DNA of 64,000 nucleotides from contig NW_027018037.1 of assembly GCF_032854445.1 (NCBI RefSeq), positions 45,034 to 109,033 of the forward strand, in the 5' to 3' direction. A model generated the notes under the pieces. That model was not told where the DNA came from. It saw only the letters and a list, made by a program, of their open reading frames with translations, and did no database searches. The stretch comes from Liolophura sinensis. Lineage: Eukaryota > Mollusca > Polyplacophora > Chitonida > Chitonidae. Below, one piece after another: positions 31,376 to 42,424 of the stretch (positions are counted from its first letter, which is position 1; every line of letters starts with the position of its first letter). A program made the translations under genes and the position numbers.

Positions 31376-31750
31376 ATCACTTCGGTGACCTAATGGTTAG
31401 AGCGTCAACCTGGAAGTCCGGCGACCCGAGATCAAACCTGGGTCAGGCCATACTAAAGATTTTGGTGACACTTATTGCTGCCTCGCTCGGCCCTCAGCAC
31501 TAAAATGTTAGAGTAAGGGAACAAAATTGGTTGACACGGTGTTTTTTTTGTGACGTGATTGGGTTGGGCGTTATGTCTGGTGACTTCGGCATGACACTTC
31601 AGTGGCTGCAGCATTTTGGTGCCCCTACCATAAGAAGAGACATTAAATGTACACACACCTAGTGAATCCTCGTCATATGCCTATGTCACCACGATATGGC
31701 TGCAAAATTCCCGGTGTGGCGTTAAGCAAGATTCATTCATTCATTCATAT
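31376..31750 (+). mobile_element. Second SINE family: tRNA-derived head with LINE-type tail
   Basis: The head resembles a tRNA with box A TGACCTAATGGTTAGAGCG at about 31386 and a box B-like GAGATCAAACCTGGG at about 31430. A unique body of about 220 bp follows. The last 60 bp (CACGATATGGCTGCAAAATT, GTGGCGTTAAGCAAG, ATTC repeats) match the LINE 3' terminus in this window. Such tail sharing is the hallmark of SINEs mobilised by a partner LINE. Confidence 0.78.
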
Positions 31751-31945
31751 GGTCACAAAACTGGTAGGTACGATGTAAAAATCCCAAGCATTTACATATC
31801 CTATGGGAAGGGTTTGTTGTAGAACTATAAAGGTTTCTTTGGCTTTTTATCGCCGGTAGAACCCATTGTGGTGCCATGGAACTTATACTGAACACTGTTC
31901 AACGTACAACAGTTTAAATGGTCCTATAACATGCTCTTTCTTCAT
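31751..31945. other. Intron of GPCR gene
   Basis: Short unique intron stretch, nothing recognised. Confidence 0.55.
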
Positions 31946-33240
31946 GAATGAATGATTATGGCTTCACGATACATCGGCAATATTTCAGCCATATCGTGGC
32001 GAGAGCAAGGTGAAAACACGAGGCGATTGAGGTTTCCGATATGGTGCTCAGAACATCAAAAATGAAACACAAATGTTTGGACAAGTTTAAAACAACCATA
32101 AACAGTTAAAACTCGAAAACCCAGATACTTTAAAATAGTAAATCAAGAAATGTATATGTAACCTTTATCGATTAATATTTATTTATTAATGATACTAATC
32201 AAAATTTATGTCTTATGATAAAGGCCAATGGCCTTCAAGTAATTTGTGACAACATCGCCAGGGATGTTGTCAAATAAATCATATACACAGTTGACCATGT
32301 AGAATCTATCCCGAACATGGGCAGAGGCCACAGAGTCAACTAAGATATATTTGATGCCACAGTAAGCATCGCATCCAACACAGTCTGGAGCACTGCTTCC
32401 ATCTGGTATGAAATTGTGTGTTAGACGAGAATGCCCAACACGTCACTTGAAGGAATAGCATGCAGTTTATTACAGATCTGCAAGTCCCATTCACCATGCC
32501 AAAGGCGAAGCATATATTTGAGTATATTAAGCTTCATGTCAGTATAAGGGATTTTAATCTTAGATATGGGTTTATTGAGGGCAGCTTTCTTCTCCATATC
32601 TGCGACTGTGTTTCCGTGGATACCAGTGTGACTTGGGGATATAATGTCTTTACCTGTTCTAATTAGTTTTCTATGTATGGGTAAAATTTGAAGGATCAAG
32701 GGATTTTTAAATTTATTATTCTGTATTGTCAAAAGGCAAGAGACCGAGTCACTGCATATCATTGCGCTCTGGGCACGCCCAGAAGAAACATATGATAAGA
32801 CCAGGAGTATAGCTATGGCCTCGGCAGAGAATATTGAAGAAGAGACTGGCTCTTCCCTGACGGCTGCAACCGCAACTTCCTCGCTGAGCCGAAAATGATG
32901 GATCCATAGCCCAATTTATACCTTACGAGAAAATGATATAAATTAAGTAAAATTGATCGGTCATCACCCCAATCGGTGTTACACACGACCTTAATAATAT
33001 CGACAACCTTTAAATATTTAGCTTAAGCATTTTAATATGAGGTATAAAAATAGCTTACTATCGAATATTATACCTATAAATTTATTTTCTCCAACAATTT
33101 TAACCCGTTCACCACAAAAATTAAGCTCAGGGTCATGATGAAGTTTCCGTTTGTTACAAAAAATGCCTACCGACGGTTTTAGACGTTGAAAATCTAAAAG
33201 CATTTTCACTTGCCCATTTTTCGATTTTATTGAGACAAAG

Positions 33241-33503
33241 TATGGGGCCTACCTGGCTCAGTTGGTTAGCGCGCTAGCGCAGCGTAATGACACAGGAGTC
33301 TACCACCAATGCGGTCGCTCAAGTCCAGCTCATGCTGGTTTCCTCTCCGGCCGTAAGTGGGAAGGTTTGTCAGCAACCTGTGGATGGTCGTGGGTTTTCC
33401 CGGGGCTCTGTCCGGTTTACACCCACCATAATGCTGGCCGCCGTCGTATTAGTGAAATATTAATAAGTACGGCGTAAAACACCAATCAAATAAATAAATA
33501 AAT
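33241..33503 (+). mobile_element. tRNA-derived SINE with 12 bp TSD
   Basis: Full-length copy: box A TGGCTCAGTTGGTTAGCGCG, body, and (AAAT)n tail. ATTGAGACAAAG flanks both sides. Part of box B is deleted (GCGGTCGCTCAAGTCC). Confidence 0.88.
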
Positions 33504-34081
33504 ATTGAGACAAAGGTACAACTGACGTTCGATGTTATTCATATTTTTAGCTCGGTAGCGTATAAGGAAATCATCCACGTATGAAGAACCCGCTGTGCCA
33601 GATGTTAATGTTTTTCCTAGGCTATTTATGTTTATGCTAAACAGAGTCGGTGATAGAATGTTGCCCTGTGGTACACCCATTCCCTATCTTAAAATCCGTA
33701 CCCAATCCGTACCTTAAACTGACGATCGGATAAAAATTAGGATATAAATAGCAGTAATCGACCTTTTAATCCCATATCCGCGAGGTCTTTTAAACTACCA
33801 TGTTTCCATGTCGTGTCGAAGGCTTTTTCAGGGTAAAAAAATTATGGACACCACATGTTCATTATTAACAAAACCATCAAAAAAAAAGTTTCAAATCGAA
33901 CAACGTGATTCAAAGTAGATCGACCTTGACGAAAATCACATTGAATATTAGATAAAAGCTTGCTGGTTTCAAGAAGCCAAACAACACTGTCATTAATCAT
34001 CCGTTCCACAGTCTTAAAAAACACAGCTGGTAAGAGCTATGGGACGGTAATTATTTGGATCAGTATGATCCTTACGCGTCA

Positions 34082-34984
34082 TTGATTGTTTGAGAAGCAA
34101 CAGATGACCGCATTGGCAAATGAAGCCTGCAGTGAAGTATTGAGGCGAGACTAGTTTGCGGGCCTTGTGATACGATATATTCTTTTATAGTGACTATTTG
34201 TTCTTCTTTTACGAAAAGTGGGCAGTCCCTAGAGGAGGCCATGTGATCTCCACCACAATTGCAGCACTTAACTGTGACGCTACAGTCGAAACCCTGATGA
34301 CCCTCACTGCCTCACCGCATACAAACCAGTTTATTTTTACATTTGCCCTTGCCATGACCAAATTTTTGACACTTGAAACAACGTGTCGGGTTAGATATAT
34401 ATAAGTCCACACTAATCCTGTACGGGCCAATGTAGATATACGATGGAATACATTTACTGTTTAAGGTCAGAAGATATGTATTTAGTTTAATGATGCTACC
34501 AGATTTCTTCGTAGTGAAACGTTTCACTCTGGTAACACCCTGTGATGTCAGGTCTGTGTAGATTTCCTCTTTTGATATGTTAATGATATCATAATCCCTG
34601 TCACGTGTAATTCCCTGACAGCTGTTCAGAGAATTATGAGGCGAGGCATACACAGGAATATCAGTTATTTTATTCAAAGCTAATAAATTTATGCATTTTT
34701 GTTTCCAGACACATTCAATGAGAATATCTTAATTTTTTGACGTTTTTTATGGTACCTGCTGAACTCTGCAAATCCCTTTTTTAGTGCAAATGGATGAATT
34801 TTGAGGCCGGCTTTTGTTCACACTTTGTTGAGAGAACTATAAAAGCAGACCAGCTTTCCTGTCCGTTATCAACTGAGTCCGATAAAACCTCTAATGTCCC
34901 CTTTTTGTATGCACGTGAAATCAGTTGGGAGGAAGATCTGGTATTTATAGTAGAAATATTCGAAGTAAGGTTTAAAGACGGCAT
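34082..34984 (-). pseudogene. LINE ORF1, gag-like (broken)
   Basis: The N-terminus starts at ATG 34984 (MPSLNLTSNIST). After several shifts the main frame at 34677-34312 has ITKDRDYDI-like central blocks and a first knuckle CFKCQKFGHGKGKC, followed by CMR; further Cys-rich parts (34310-34200) are in other frames. It differs in sequence from the ORF1 at 8309-9510, which hints at two ORF1 subfamilies. Confidence 0.72.
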
Positions 34985-35287
34985 GGCGTACAGCTAATAA
35001 AAGTTCACCCCACCCACCACGGAATGTCAACAAGGGCTATGTCTGAATCTTGGGATACCCAGCAGGAAAGGCATCAAGGACTCCAAATGAGGTATACTCA
35101 AATAGATGACCTTGATATGCATACCTATTTCCCGATCACGAGCTTCTCCGTCTCTCACCCGATGAAAAAGGCGGCACATCAGACACAAACTACTTGATTG
35201 ACCCATAAACCACCCCCTCAAACGTATTCCCTCGAAAGAAAGTTGAAAAATATCATTTTTCTCTTATGAATGTTATAGAGAAAACTT

Positions 35288-35558
35288 TATTTGTTTATTT
35301 ATTTGATTGGTGTTTTACGCCGTACTCAAGAATATTTCACTTATACGACGGCGGCCAGCATTATGGTGGGTGGAAAACGAGCAGAGCCCGGGGGAAACCC
35401 ACGACCATCCGCAGGTTGCTGACAGACATTCCCACTTAAGGCCGGGGAGGAAGCCAGCATGAGCTGGACTTGAACTCACAGCGACCGCACTGGTGAGAGG
35501 CTCCTGTGTCATTACGCTGCGCTAGCGCGCTAACCGACTGAGCCACGGAGGCCCCGAG
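35288..35558 (-). mobile_element. tRNA-derived SINE with 12 bp TSD
   Basis: Full-length minus-strand copy; tail TTTGTTTATTTATTTGATTGG at the left (trimmed), tRNA-like head at the right end (GCTAACCGACTGAGCCACGG). GAGAAAACTTTA flanks both ends. Confidence 0.9.
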
Positions 35559-35690
35559 AAAACTTTAGGAAACACGGCAAACAGGTCGCTTCCCAGTTGC
35601 CTCTCAGACAACCGAGAAGATGCGAACGTATTATATTCACCGGGCTCACACAGGAGAGCTCTATGTTAGTCGTCTTTTACAACAAGCTGA

Positions 35691-38640
35691 CGAAGAGAGA
35701 GCTGCAGCCGGCTCTTCTATCTTCATAAATAACAATATTATTCACAGACCTGTTGCTCTGGATACAGAGGTTCAGGCTGTGGCCGTCCGTGTTTAAATGT
35801 CTGAAACTATGACATTTTCTTCAGTGTATATTCCCCCGAACATTTCTGTGTCAGCTTTGCAGTTACATAATTTAATTGAACAGTTGCCAAAACCTTTTAT
35901 AATAATGGGAGATTTTAATTCGCATAACCCCATATGGGGGAGTAATAACATTAATGATAAGGGCAAAATAGTGGAAGACTTCTTATCTAAGGATTAACTG
36001 TAGACCTCGACAAATCCAATATTAAACCCTGGCACGACAATGACTGTCGTAAAACCATAAAGGTCCGGAAAAAAGCTGAGCGCAGATTTAATCATTGTCC
36101 TACTGATAATAATTTAAACCAGGTTCGTAATTTTAGAGCTAAAGCTCGTCGATTACTCAAGTCCAAAAGACGATGACATTTGTTTCCGGCATTACGTCGA
36201 AAACACCTATGCGTACGGTCTGGAACATGGTTCAGAAACTTAAGGGCAAAAAATAATAAAGTAAAAGTCCAAGATTTAAAAGATGGAGATAATATATTAA
36301 CCTCTCCATTCAATACAGCCGATAAGGCAGCTGAGACAACTTCTTAGAAATCTTCTTCTGAGAATTATACTTCAGAATTCAAATATATTAAAAACCAGGT
36401 GAAGTAAATTAAATTGCCCTTTTCTTCTAAAAATTTAGAAGATTATGATCGTCCTTTTAATGTCGAAGAACAGAAAAATACATTAAAAAGGCACATAATA
36501 CTGCTTGTGGTCCTGATACCGTATATAATAAGTTTGTGATTCATTTACCATCTGAGCCACTGGAGACTCGTGAACTTGTTTAATGATGTTTGGATAACTC
36601 GTAATTTTCCACCGTCATGGAGGGAGGCGTGTATTATCCCCGTCCCTAAACCGGGTAAGGATCACACTGATCCAAATAATTACCGTCCCATAGCTCTTAC
36701 CAGCTGTGTCTGTAATACCATGGAGCGGATGATTAATGACAGACTTGCTTGGTTTCTTGAAGCCAACAAGCTTTTATCTAATATTCAATGTGGTCAAGGT
36801 CAATCTACATTAGATCGTCTTGTTCGGTTTGAAACGTTTATTGGTAGTAGTTTGATTTATAATAGATTTAGATTTTAAAATTTTAGATTTTCTACATCTA
36901 CAACAGTCGGTATGCATTTTTGTAATAAACGGAAACTTCGTCTCGAACCCCAGCTTAAATTTTATGGTAAACCAGTGAAAATTGTCTGAGAAAATAAATT
37001 ATTAAGGGTTATATTTGATAAGAAATAATCTTTTATACCTCATGTTAAAATGCTTATAAGCAAAATGTTCAAAGGCTCTCGATATAATTAAGGTCGTGTC
37101 AAGCACGGATTGGGGTGCTGACAGATCCATTTTACTTAATTTATATCGTTCTCAGCTGAGGTCTAAATTGGATTATGGGCCCATCATTTATGGTTCCGCC
37201 AGGAAATCTTATTTCAAAATGTTGGATCCAGTCCATCAGTAAGGCCTAGGGCTCAGCCTTGAGGCTTTTATAACTTCACCAGTAGAAAGTTTATACGTGG
37301 AGGGCAATGAACCTTCTTTACATCACAGATGTATAAAACTGAGCCTTCAATATGCTACAAAGCTTAAAGCTCATCCAACAAACCCTGCCTACGACTGTGT
37401 TTTCAATCTATCATATGTAGACAAATTTATTAAACGTCCCAATAATATCCCTCGTTTGGTCTTCGGGTTCGAGATCATATTGTGGAAGTAACATCAAGTT
37501 AGAGGTTATAGCTCCGGTGTCTTTTCTGAAGTCTTCTCCCTGACTTCTTCCACAACGCAAATTAATATTTGATCTACGTAATCAGATACAAATCCTCTTA
37601 TTATTCAGCAGAGTTTTGCTATACTTAACGCCAAATATATTGATTATAAAGTTATATATACTGACGAATCAAAGGATGCAGACAGGGCTGCGGCTGTCTT
37701 AGAACAGCGGTTCACTCCTTTTCTCCTTCCACCTTCACCTTCTTTCTTTTCTGCAGAGGCCAGATCTATATTCTTGACCTCATCATATGTTCCTCTGGGT
37801 ATGCGCAGAGTGCAGTGATATGCACCGACACGTTGTCTTGTCTATTGGCAGTTCAGAATAATGAATTTTAAAATCCATTAATTCTTGAGATTATAGCCTT
37901 GTATAGAAAACTGGCTAAAAGAGGTGAAGATATTATAATTTGTTGGATACCAAGTCATATTGGTACCCATTGAAACACAGTCGTAGAGAGGGCAGCGAAG
38001 GCTGCCCTACATAAACTTGTATCTCATTTTAAAGTCCCGTATTCTGACTTTCGCCCAAATATTCTCAAATATATTCCTCGCCTTTGGCAGGGTGAATGGG
38101 ACTTGCAGATCCATAATAAACTGAATGCCTGTCATTGGCTACAATTCTTATACTTGTGGAATGTCTCCAAGAGATCAAGTTGTTGTCACGAGGTGTCATA
38201 TTGGACATTCTCGTCTGACACCCAATTTCATCTTAAATCGGAGCAGTGCTCCGGGGTGTGTTGGATGTGATGCACAATATGGCATCAAACATATCCTGGT
38301 TGACTGTGTGAGCTGTGTTCATGTTTTATATAGGATTTATTTGACAGCATCGCTGGCGATGTTATCATAAATTGTTTGAAGGGCATTGGTCTATAGCATA
38401 AAATCTAAATTTTAATTGTCCTAAATATTGATAGATTTCTAGATATACTGTTTTTAAAATATGCTGGTATTCGAATTTTATTTTTCTTTGATGTGATTTT
38501 AAACATGTCTGTACTTTTTGTTTTACTTTTGATGTTTACACTAACATATCCAAAACCTTAACCGTCTTGTGTTTTCACTTTGTTCTCGTCATGATATAGC
38601 TGGAATATTGCCGATGTGGCGTTAAACCATATTCATTTAT
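35691..38640 (+). mobile_element. LINE: endonuclease to complete 3' end
   Basis: Sense-strand copy with endonuclease (35797-35997, PFIIMGDFNSHNPIWGS), a deletion to the linker (36000-36400), RT start (36570-36878, ACIIPVPKPGKDHTDPNN), a further jump at about 36880 to post-RT sequence, RNase H (37500-38050, frames degraded) and a C-terminal region (38125-38370, CVGCDAQYGIKHILVDCV, CxxC-H-C complete). The 3'UTR ends at about 38640 with an altered tail (ATTCATTTATTTATTC). Confidence 0.78.
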
Positions 38641-38859
38641 TTATTCTGATTGTCATGTTAAGGTAGGGATGGCGGTGCACTCTTTCGGACTCTGAGCAAG
38701 AAATGGGTGTCGTCAGGGCAGTATTACATGGCTAAACTAAACTACCAGGCAAAAGAAACGTTTCACCCACTTCTTGAGCCCATAAAACAAAAACAAAGGC
38801 AGATATGAGAATTAATAAGATTGGTTTATAAACAGGAATTATTGTGAAATACTCTCTCA
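38641..38859 (+). mobile_element. Small LINE RT fragment and flanking intron
   Basis: Bases 38645-38730 match the RT segment before YVDD (AAGAAATGGGTGTCG, GGGCAGTATT). The remainder is unassigned intron. Confidence 0.5.
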
Positions 38860-40045
38860 AAAAAAGGTTTAAAATATTGGCATTCAATTGGCCACAAAAC
38901 ACAATGAAAGAGACAAGGGGTCAGAAGAAAAAATTACACAAATGTAAAGTTAACTGGCTAGTGCATGTAAAGTCACAGTATCCACAGAAATGAAGGACTA
39001 CAGTCATCAGTAGCGAGTGTGGCCACCTTGGGCATCAATGCAAGCAAGCACACGCCTCCGCATTGACGTCGTCAGTCGCCGGATGACGTTAACAGGGATA
39101 ACGTTCCATAGGTTTAACAGAGCTTGCTCAAGTTCCTGTTGGTTAGTATAGGCCATCAGCTGTCTCAAACGGCGGTCAAGGTGATCCCAGAGATGCTCAA
39201 TGGTTTTAATGTCTGGTGAGTTGGCTGGCCAGGGCAACACGATGACGTTTCTTACGCGTCGATGGCTCTCTTACGCAGTTTGACGCGAGACGCTCGCCTC
39301 TTCGTCGGAAAACTCAAACTCTGCCATCGTTCCGGAATAGACAGAACCTGTTCTCGTCTGTAAACAGCACTCTCGCTCAGTCACGTTGCTGCCACCGACG
39401 TACAATACGTGCCCATCGTAATCTGCGTTGACGGTGTAAAAGGGTCAAAGCCATCCCACGGACGGGGTGGTAAGGTGGTAAACCAGCTGAACGAAGGCGA
39501 CGCAGTGTTGTTCTGGGGCTGATGACATGGCCTAGTGCCGTCGCCGCTGTTGACGTCGCCGTAACAAATCGGTTTTGGAGGTGGATCTGCCGGATGTAGC
39601 GATCTTCAGCCGCAGTTGTTACCCTCGGTCTTCCCGATCTTGGTCTGTCTTGGGTCTGGCCTGTCTGCTGATAGCGTATGAACAACCTCCTGATGGTGGT
39701 TTGGCTGCAGTTGAACGTTCCTGCAATGTGACGTTGCGAGACTCCCATGGTGGACATACCGATGGCCTGGTCTCGTTGCGCTTGCGTAAGTCTTGGCATA
39801 CTGTTGGTGTTTTTTCGGTCACTGAATGTCTGCTTTTTCGAGCAAGAGTATTTATGCAACATTACCGCATTACAGCATCACCAGCCATGCATCAAAATGA
39901 CGTTTTGCATGTTGTCGCAATTTCACAATTCCAATTGCTGCATTCGTGACGATGCATTTTCTGGTAGAGGAAACGATGCAGTCATACACTAAGTCCTGCT
40001 TAGAATCAAACCCGGAAACGCGCTTTTACTTTTTTTATGACAAAA
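38860..40045 (-). mobile_element. Tc1-like transposon, internally deleted
   Basis: A second, different Tc1-like element on the minus strand. The ends carry weakly similar A-rich inverted termini (CTCTCAAAAAAAGG at the left; TGTCATAAAAAAAG read from the right), so exact borders are uncertain. It lies in the intron just upstream of GPCR exon 2. Confidence 0.7.
39007..39799 (-). pseudogene. Tc1-like transposase with central deletion
   Basis: From ATG 39799 (MPRLTQAQRDQAIGM) the frame has a helix-turn-helix and DRPRSGRPRVT, and runs to about 39377. The first catalytic Asp block VLFTDENRF survives at about 39350. Around 39245-39300 roughly 130 codons holding the second Asp are missing, and the frame at 39240-39007 resumes at LPWPANSPDIKTIEHLWDHL with the third acidic residue. 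The protein ends GGHTRY, normal for the family. It cannot be active. Confidence 0.83.
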
Positions 40046-40133
40046 AATACGGTGAAACCCTTATTTTGTCTGGTGGTTTAGGTTAAAGGTACGTTTGCCT
40101 ATATGACTAATTTCACCGTTTTTTTTTTCCTAG

Positions 40134-40255
40134 GCAACGTTTTAATTATCACTAGTAGCTGCTGCTACAAAAACCTACACAACTCTACAAGTGTTTTCCT
40201 GACCGGCCTTGCGTTATCTGACATCGTAGTGTTAGGACTGTGTCTACCAATGCAG
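40134..40255 (+). CDS. Class A GPCR exon: end of TM1 to TM2
   Basis: The exon follows a T-rich tract and AG (TTTTTTTTCCTAG) and ends CAG|GTAAGA. It is 122 bp, phase 1 in and phase 0 out. It encodes NVLIITSSCCYKNLHNSTSV, an intracellular loop-1 type segment, then LTGLALSDIVVLGLCLPMQ, with the hallmark L-A-x-x-D of TM2 and the CLP end seen in peptide receptors. The codon split G|GC joins exactly with the exon ending at 31123. This frame continuity across a 9 kb repeat-filled intron is strong evidence for a real gene. Confidence 0.85.
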
Positions 40256-40780
40256 GTAAGATCGCTGATACAGGTGTCTATGGTGAACAAGAACTTCACA
40301 TGTGTTACTTAATGTTCCAATCATACCCATATAGAAAAAGTGTGTTGCTTTTGGATGAAATCTGATTTATGGACGTAATGAGGGAACACTGAAATGAGAT
40401 CTGACATTAAGGTGCGATGGGATCACTTTTTCATTTCTCAGGGACCAATCATCTGAACTGGAGCTTGTTTACCACCGCGTATACGTGTGTGATGGGGTTG
40501 AGGTAATCTCGATGGCCGCTCAGTGACGTCAAAACCCTAATTTTCCGGGAACTTTTGGGTCAAATCAGCTGTGTGTGGTTTTGCACTTCATGTCGGAATG
40601 CAAGACGTTTACCATGAGCAGCCATGAACGGCACCAGCATATGTAACCATCACAGGCCCAGCTAACTACTCATGCGTACCAAACAGTCGATATGCTGTAT
40701 AAGTTGCCCATGGAGTTGACATGGTACTGACTATTAATACCTTATTTTACCTGTAATTACATCAGCCACACTGGTGATAT
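40256..40780. other. Intron of GPCR gene
   Basis: About 520 bp of intron with no recognised repeat or ORF of note. Confidence 0.6.
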
Positions 40781-42424
40781 CTTTCAGTGGATCCCCACGG
40801 AAGGGTCGTGTTTCATTGTCTGGAACAATCACATTACGTTCGGTGTATGTTCCTCCGAACACTTCTTTGTCAGCTTCCCAGTTACATAATTTAAAAGTGC
40901 AATTACCTAAACCGTTCATAATAATGAGAGATTTCAATTCCCATAACCCTCTGTGGAACACTAATAACATAAATAATCAAGGCAAAATTCTGGAAGACAT
41001 CTTGTCTCAGGAGGAACTATTATTTTAATGCTGGTTCTAATATCTATTTACATCCGTGTAATGGCGCTTATTCTGCTGTTGAGCTCGCTATCACAGATCC
41101 ATCACTTGTGCAAAATTTTTCTTGGAAAGTGCATGATGATCTTTGTGGTAGTGACCATTTCTCTCTTATCCTAATTCTTTAGAACGAGTAGGTAGGTGGA
41201 ATTTCCATGAAGCAAATTGGATCGCATTTGAGAAGTTCGGCGAGGCTAATATCACTCCAGGGACTCTCAGTGCAGCGGATGATCCTATATTAAAATGTAA
41301 TGAACTTGTTTTACGATCAGCCGATAGAACTAACCCTAAGACCTCGACAAGTCCAAAATGCAAAAGTAAACCATGATATGATAAGGACTGTTGCAAAGCC
41401 ATTAAGGACCCTAAAAAGGCCGAGCAAAGTTTTAATATATGCACTACTGATAATATCTTAAACACGTCTCGTATTTTTGCGAGCTAAAAGCTCGTCGATT
41501 GTTTAAATCTACGAGACGATCTTGTTGGCGGAACTTTGTTCGAGGCATTATGTCAAAAACACCTATGCCTTAGGTCTGGAAAATGATTCAGAAACTTAGG
41601 AGCAAAAATAATAAAGCGAAAGTTCAGCATTTGAAAGATGGAGATAATATATTAACTTCCCCACATGGTATAGGAAATAAACTAGCTGAAACAATTTCTA
41701 AGAAATATTTTGAGAATTACACTTCAGAGCTCCAAGAAAAACCAGAAGGCGGTAATTAAATTTCCCTTTATTTCTAAAAATGTAGAAGGGTATAATCGAT
41801 TTTAATATCGATGAACTAAAAACTGCATTTAAAAGGCGCAGGTGGTCCTGATAACGTATAAGTTTCTGAACCATTTACTACCTAAGCCACTTGAGAATCT
41901 CTTGGGCTTGCCTAATAATATTTGGATAACTGGTAATTTTCCACCCTCGTGGAGGGAGGCGTGTATTATTCCAGTTCCCAAACCGGGTAATGATCATACT
42001 AATTTGTCTTATTACCGTCCCGCAGCTCTTACCAGCTGCGTCTGTCAGACCATGGAACGGATGGTAAATGATAGGTTTGTTTAATTTTAGGAAACACAAA
42101 ATTTAATATCTAATATACACAGTGTCTTGCTTTAAGGACAATTTCGATTTGAAACATTTATTCGTGATGAGTTTATTGATAATGAAAATGTGGTGTCGAT
42201 TTTTTCCCATCTAGAAAAAACCATTTGACTCCACATGGAAATATGGAATTTTAAAACACCTTTCTGATATGGGCCTTTAAAGGCCGATTACCGATAATTA
42301 TATCTAAATTTTCATCTGATCGTCAGGTTAAGGTTCGGGTGGGATCCACCTTTTGCGACTCGTATGAGCAGGAAATGAGTGTACCCCAGGGCAGTATGTT
42401 ATCACCAACTCTGTTTAGCATAGC
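40781..42424 (+). mobile_element. LINE: endonuclease to RT
   Basis: Sense-strand piece: endonuclease from SLSGTITLRSVYVPPNTSLS (40800), DFNSHNPLWNTN (Asp kept), VELAITDPSL at about 41085, linker (41480-41760), RT start (41842-42084, WREACIIPVPKPGNDHT), RT to MSVPQGSMLSPTLF (about 42380). It is cut at 42424 by a minus-strand LINE tail. Numerous frameshifts. Confidence 0.78.

Larger units (their letters stand above)
31946..35690 (-). mobile_element. LINE copy with internal deletions, carrying two SINEs
   Basis: Minus-strand LINE from the ATTC tail (31946) through 3'UTR, RNase H (32762-32421), RT (33680-33486 with SYVDDFLIRY, and 34024-33842), then a direct jump near 34080 to ORF1 (34984-34082) and 5'UTR up to about 35690. 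The endonuclease and linker are deleted. SINEs at 33241 and 35288 are bounded by duplications of ATTGAGACAAAG and GAGAAAACTTTA. All ORFs are broken. Confidence 0.8.
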
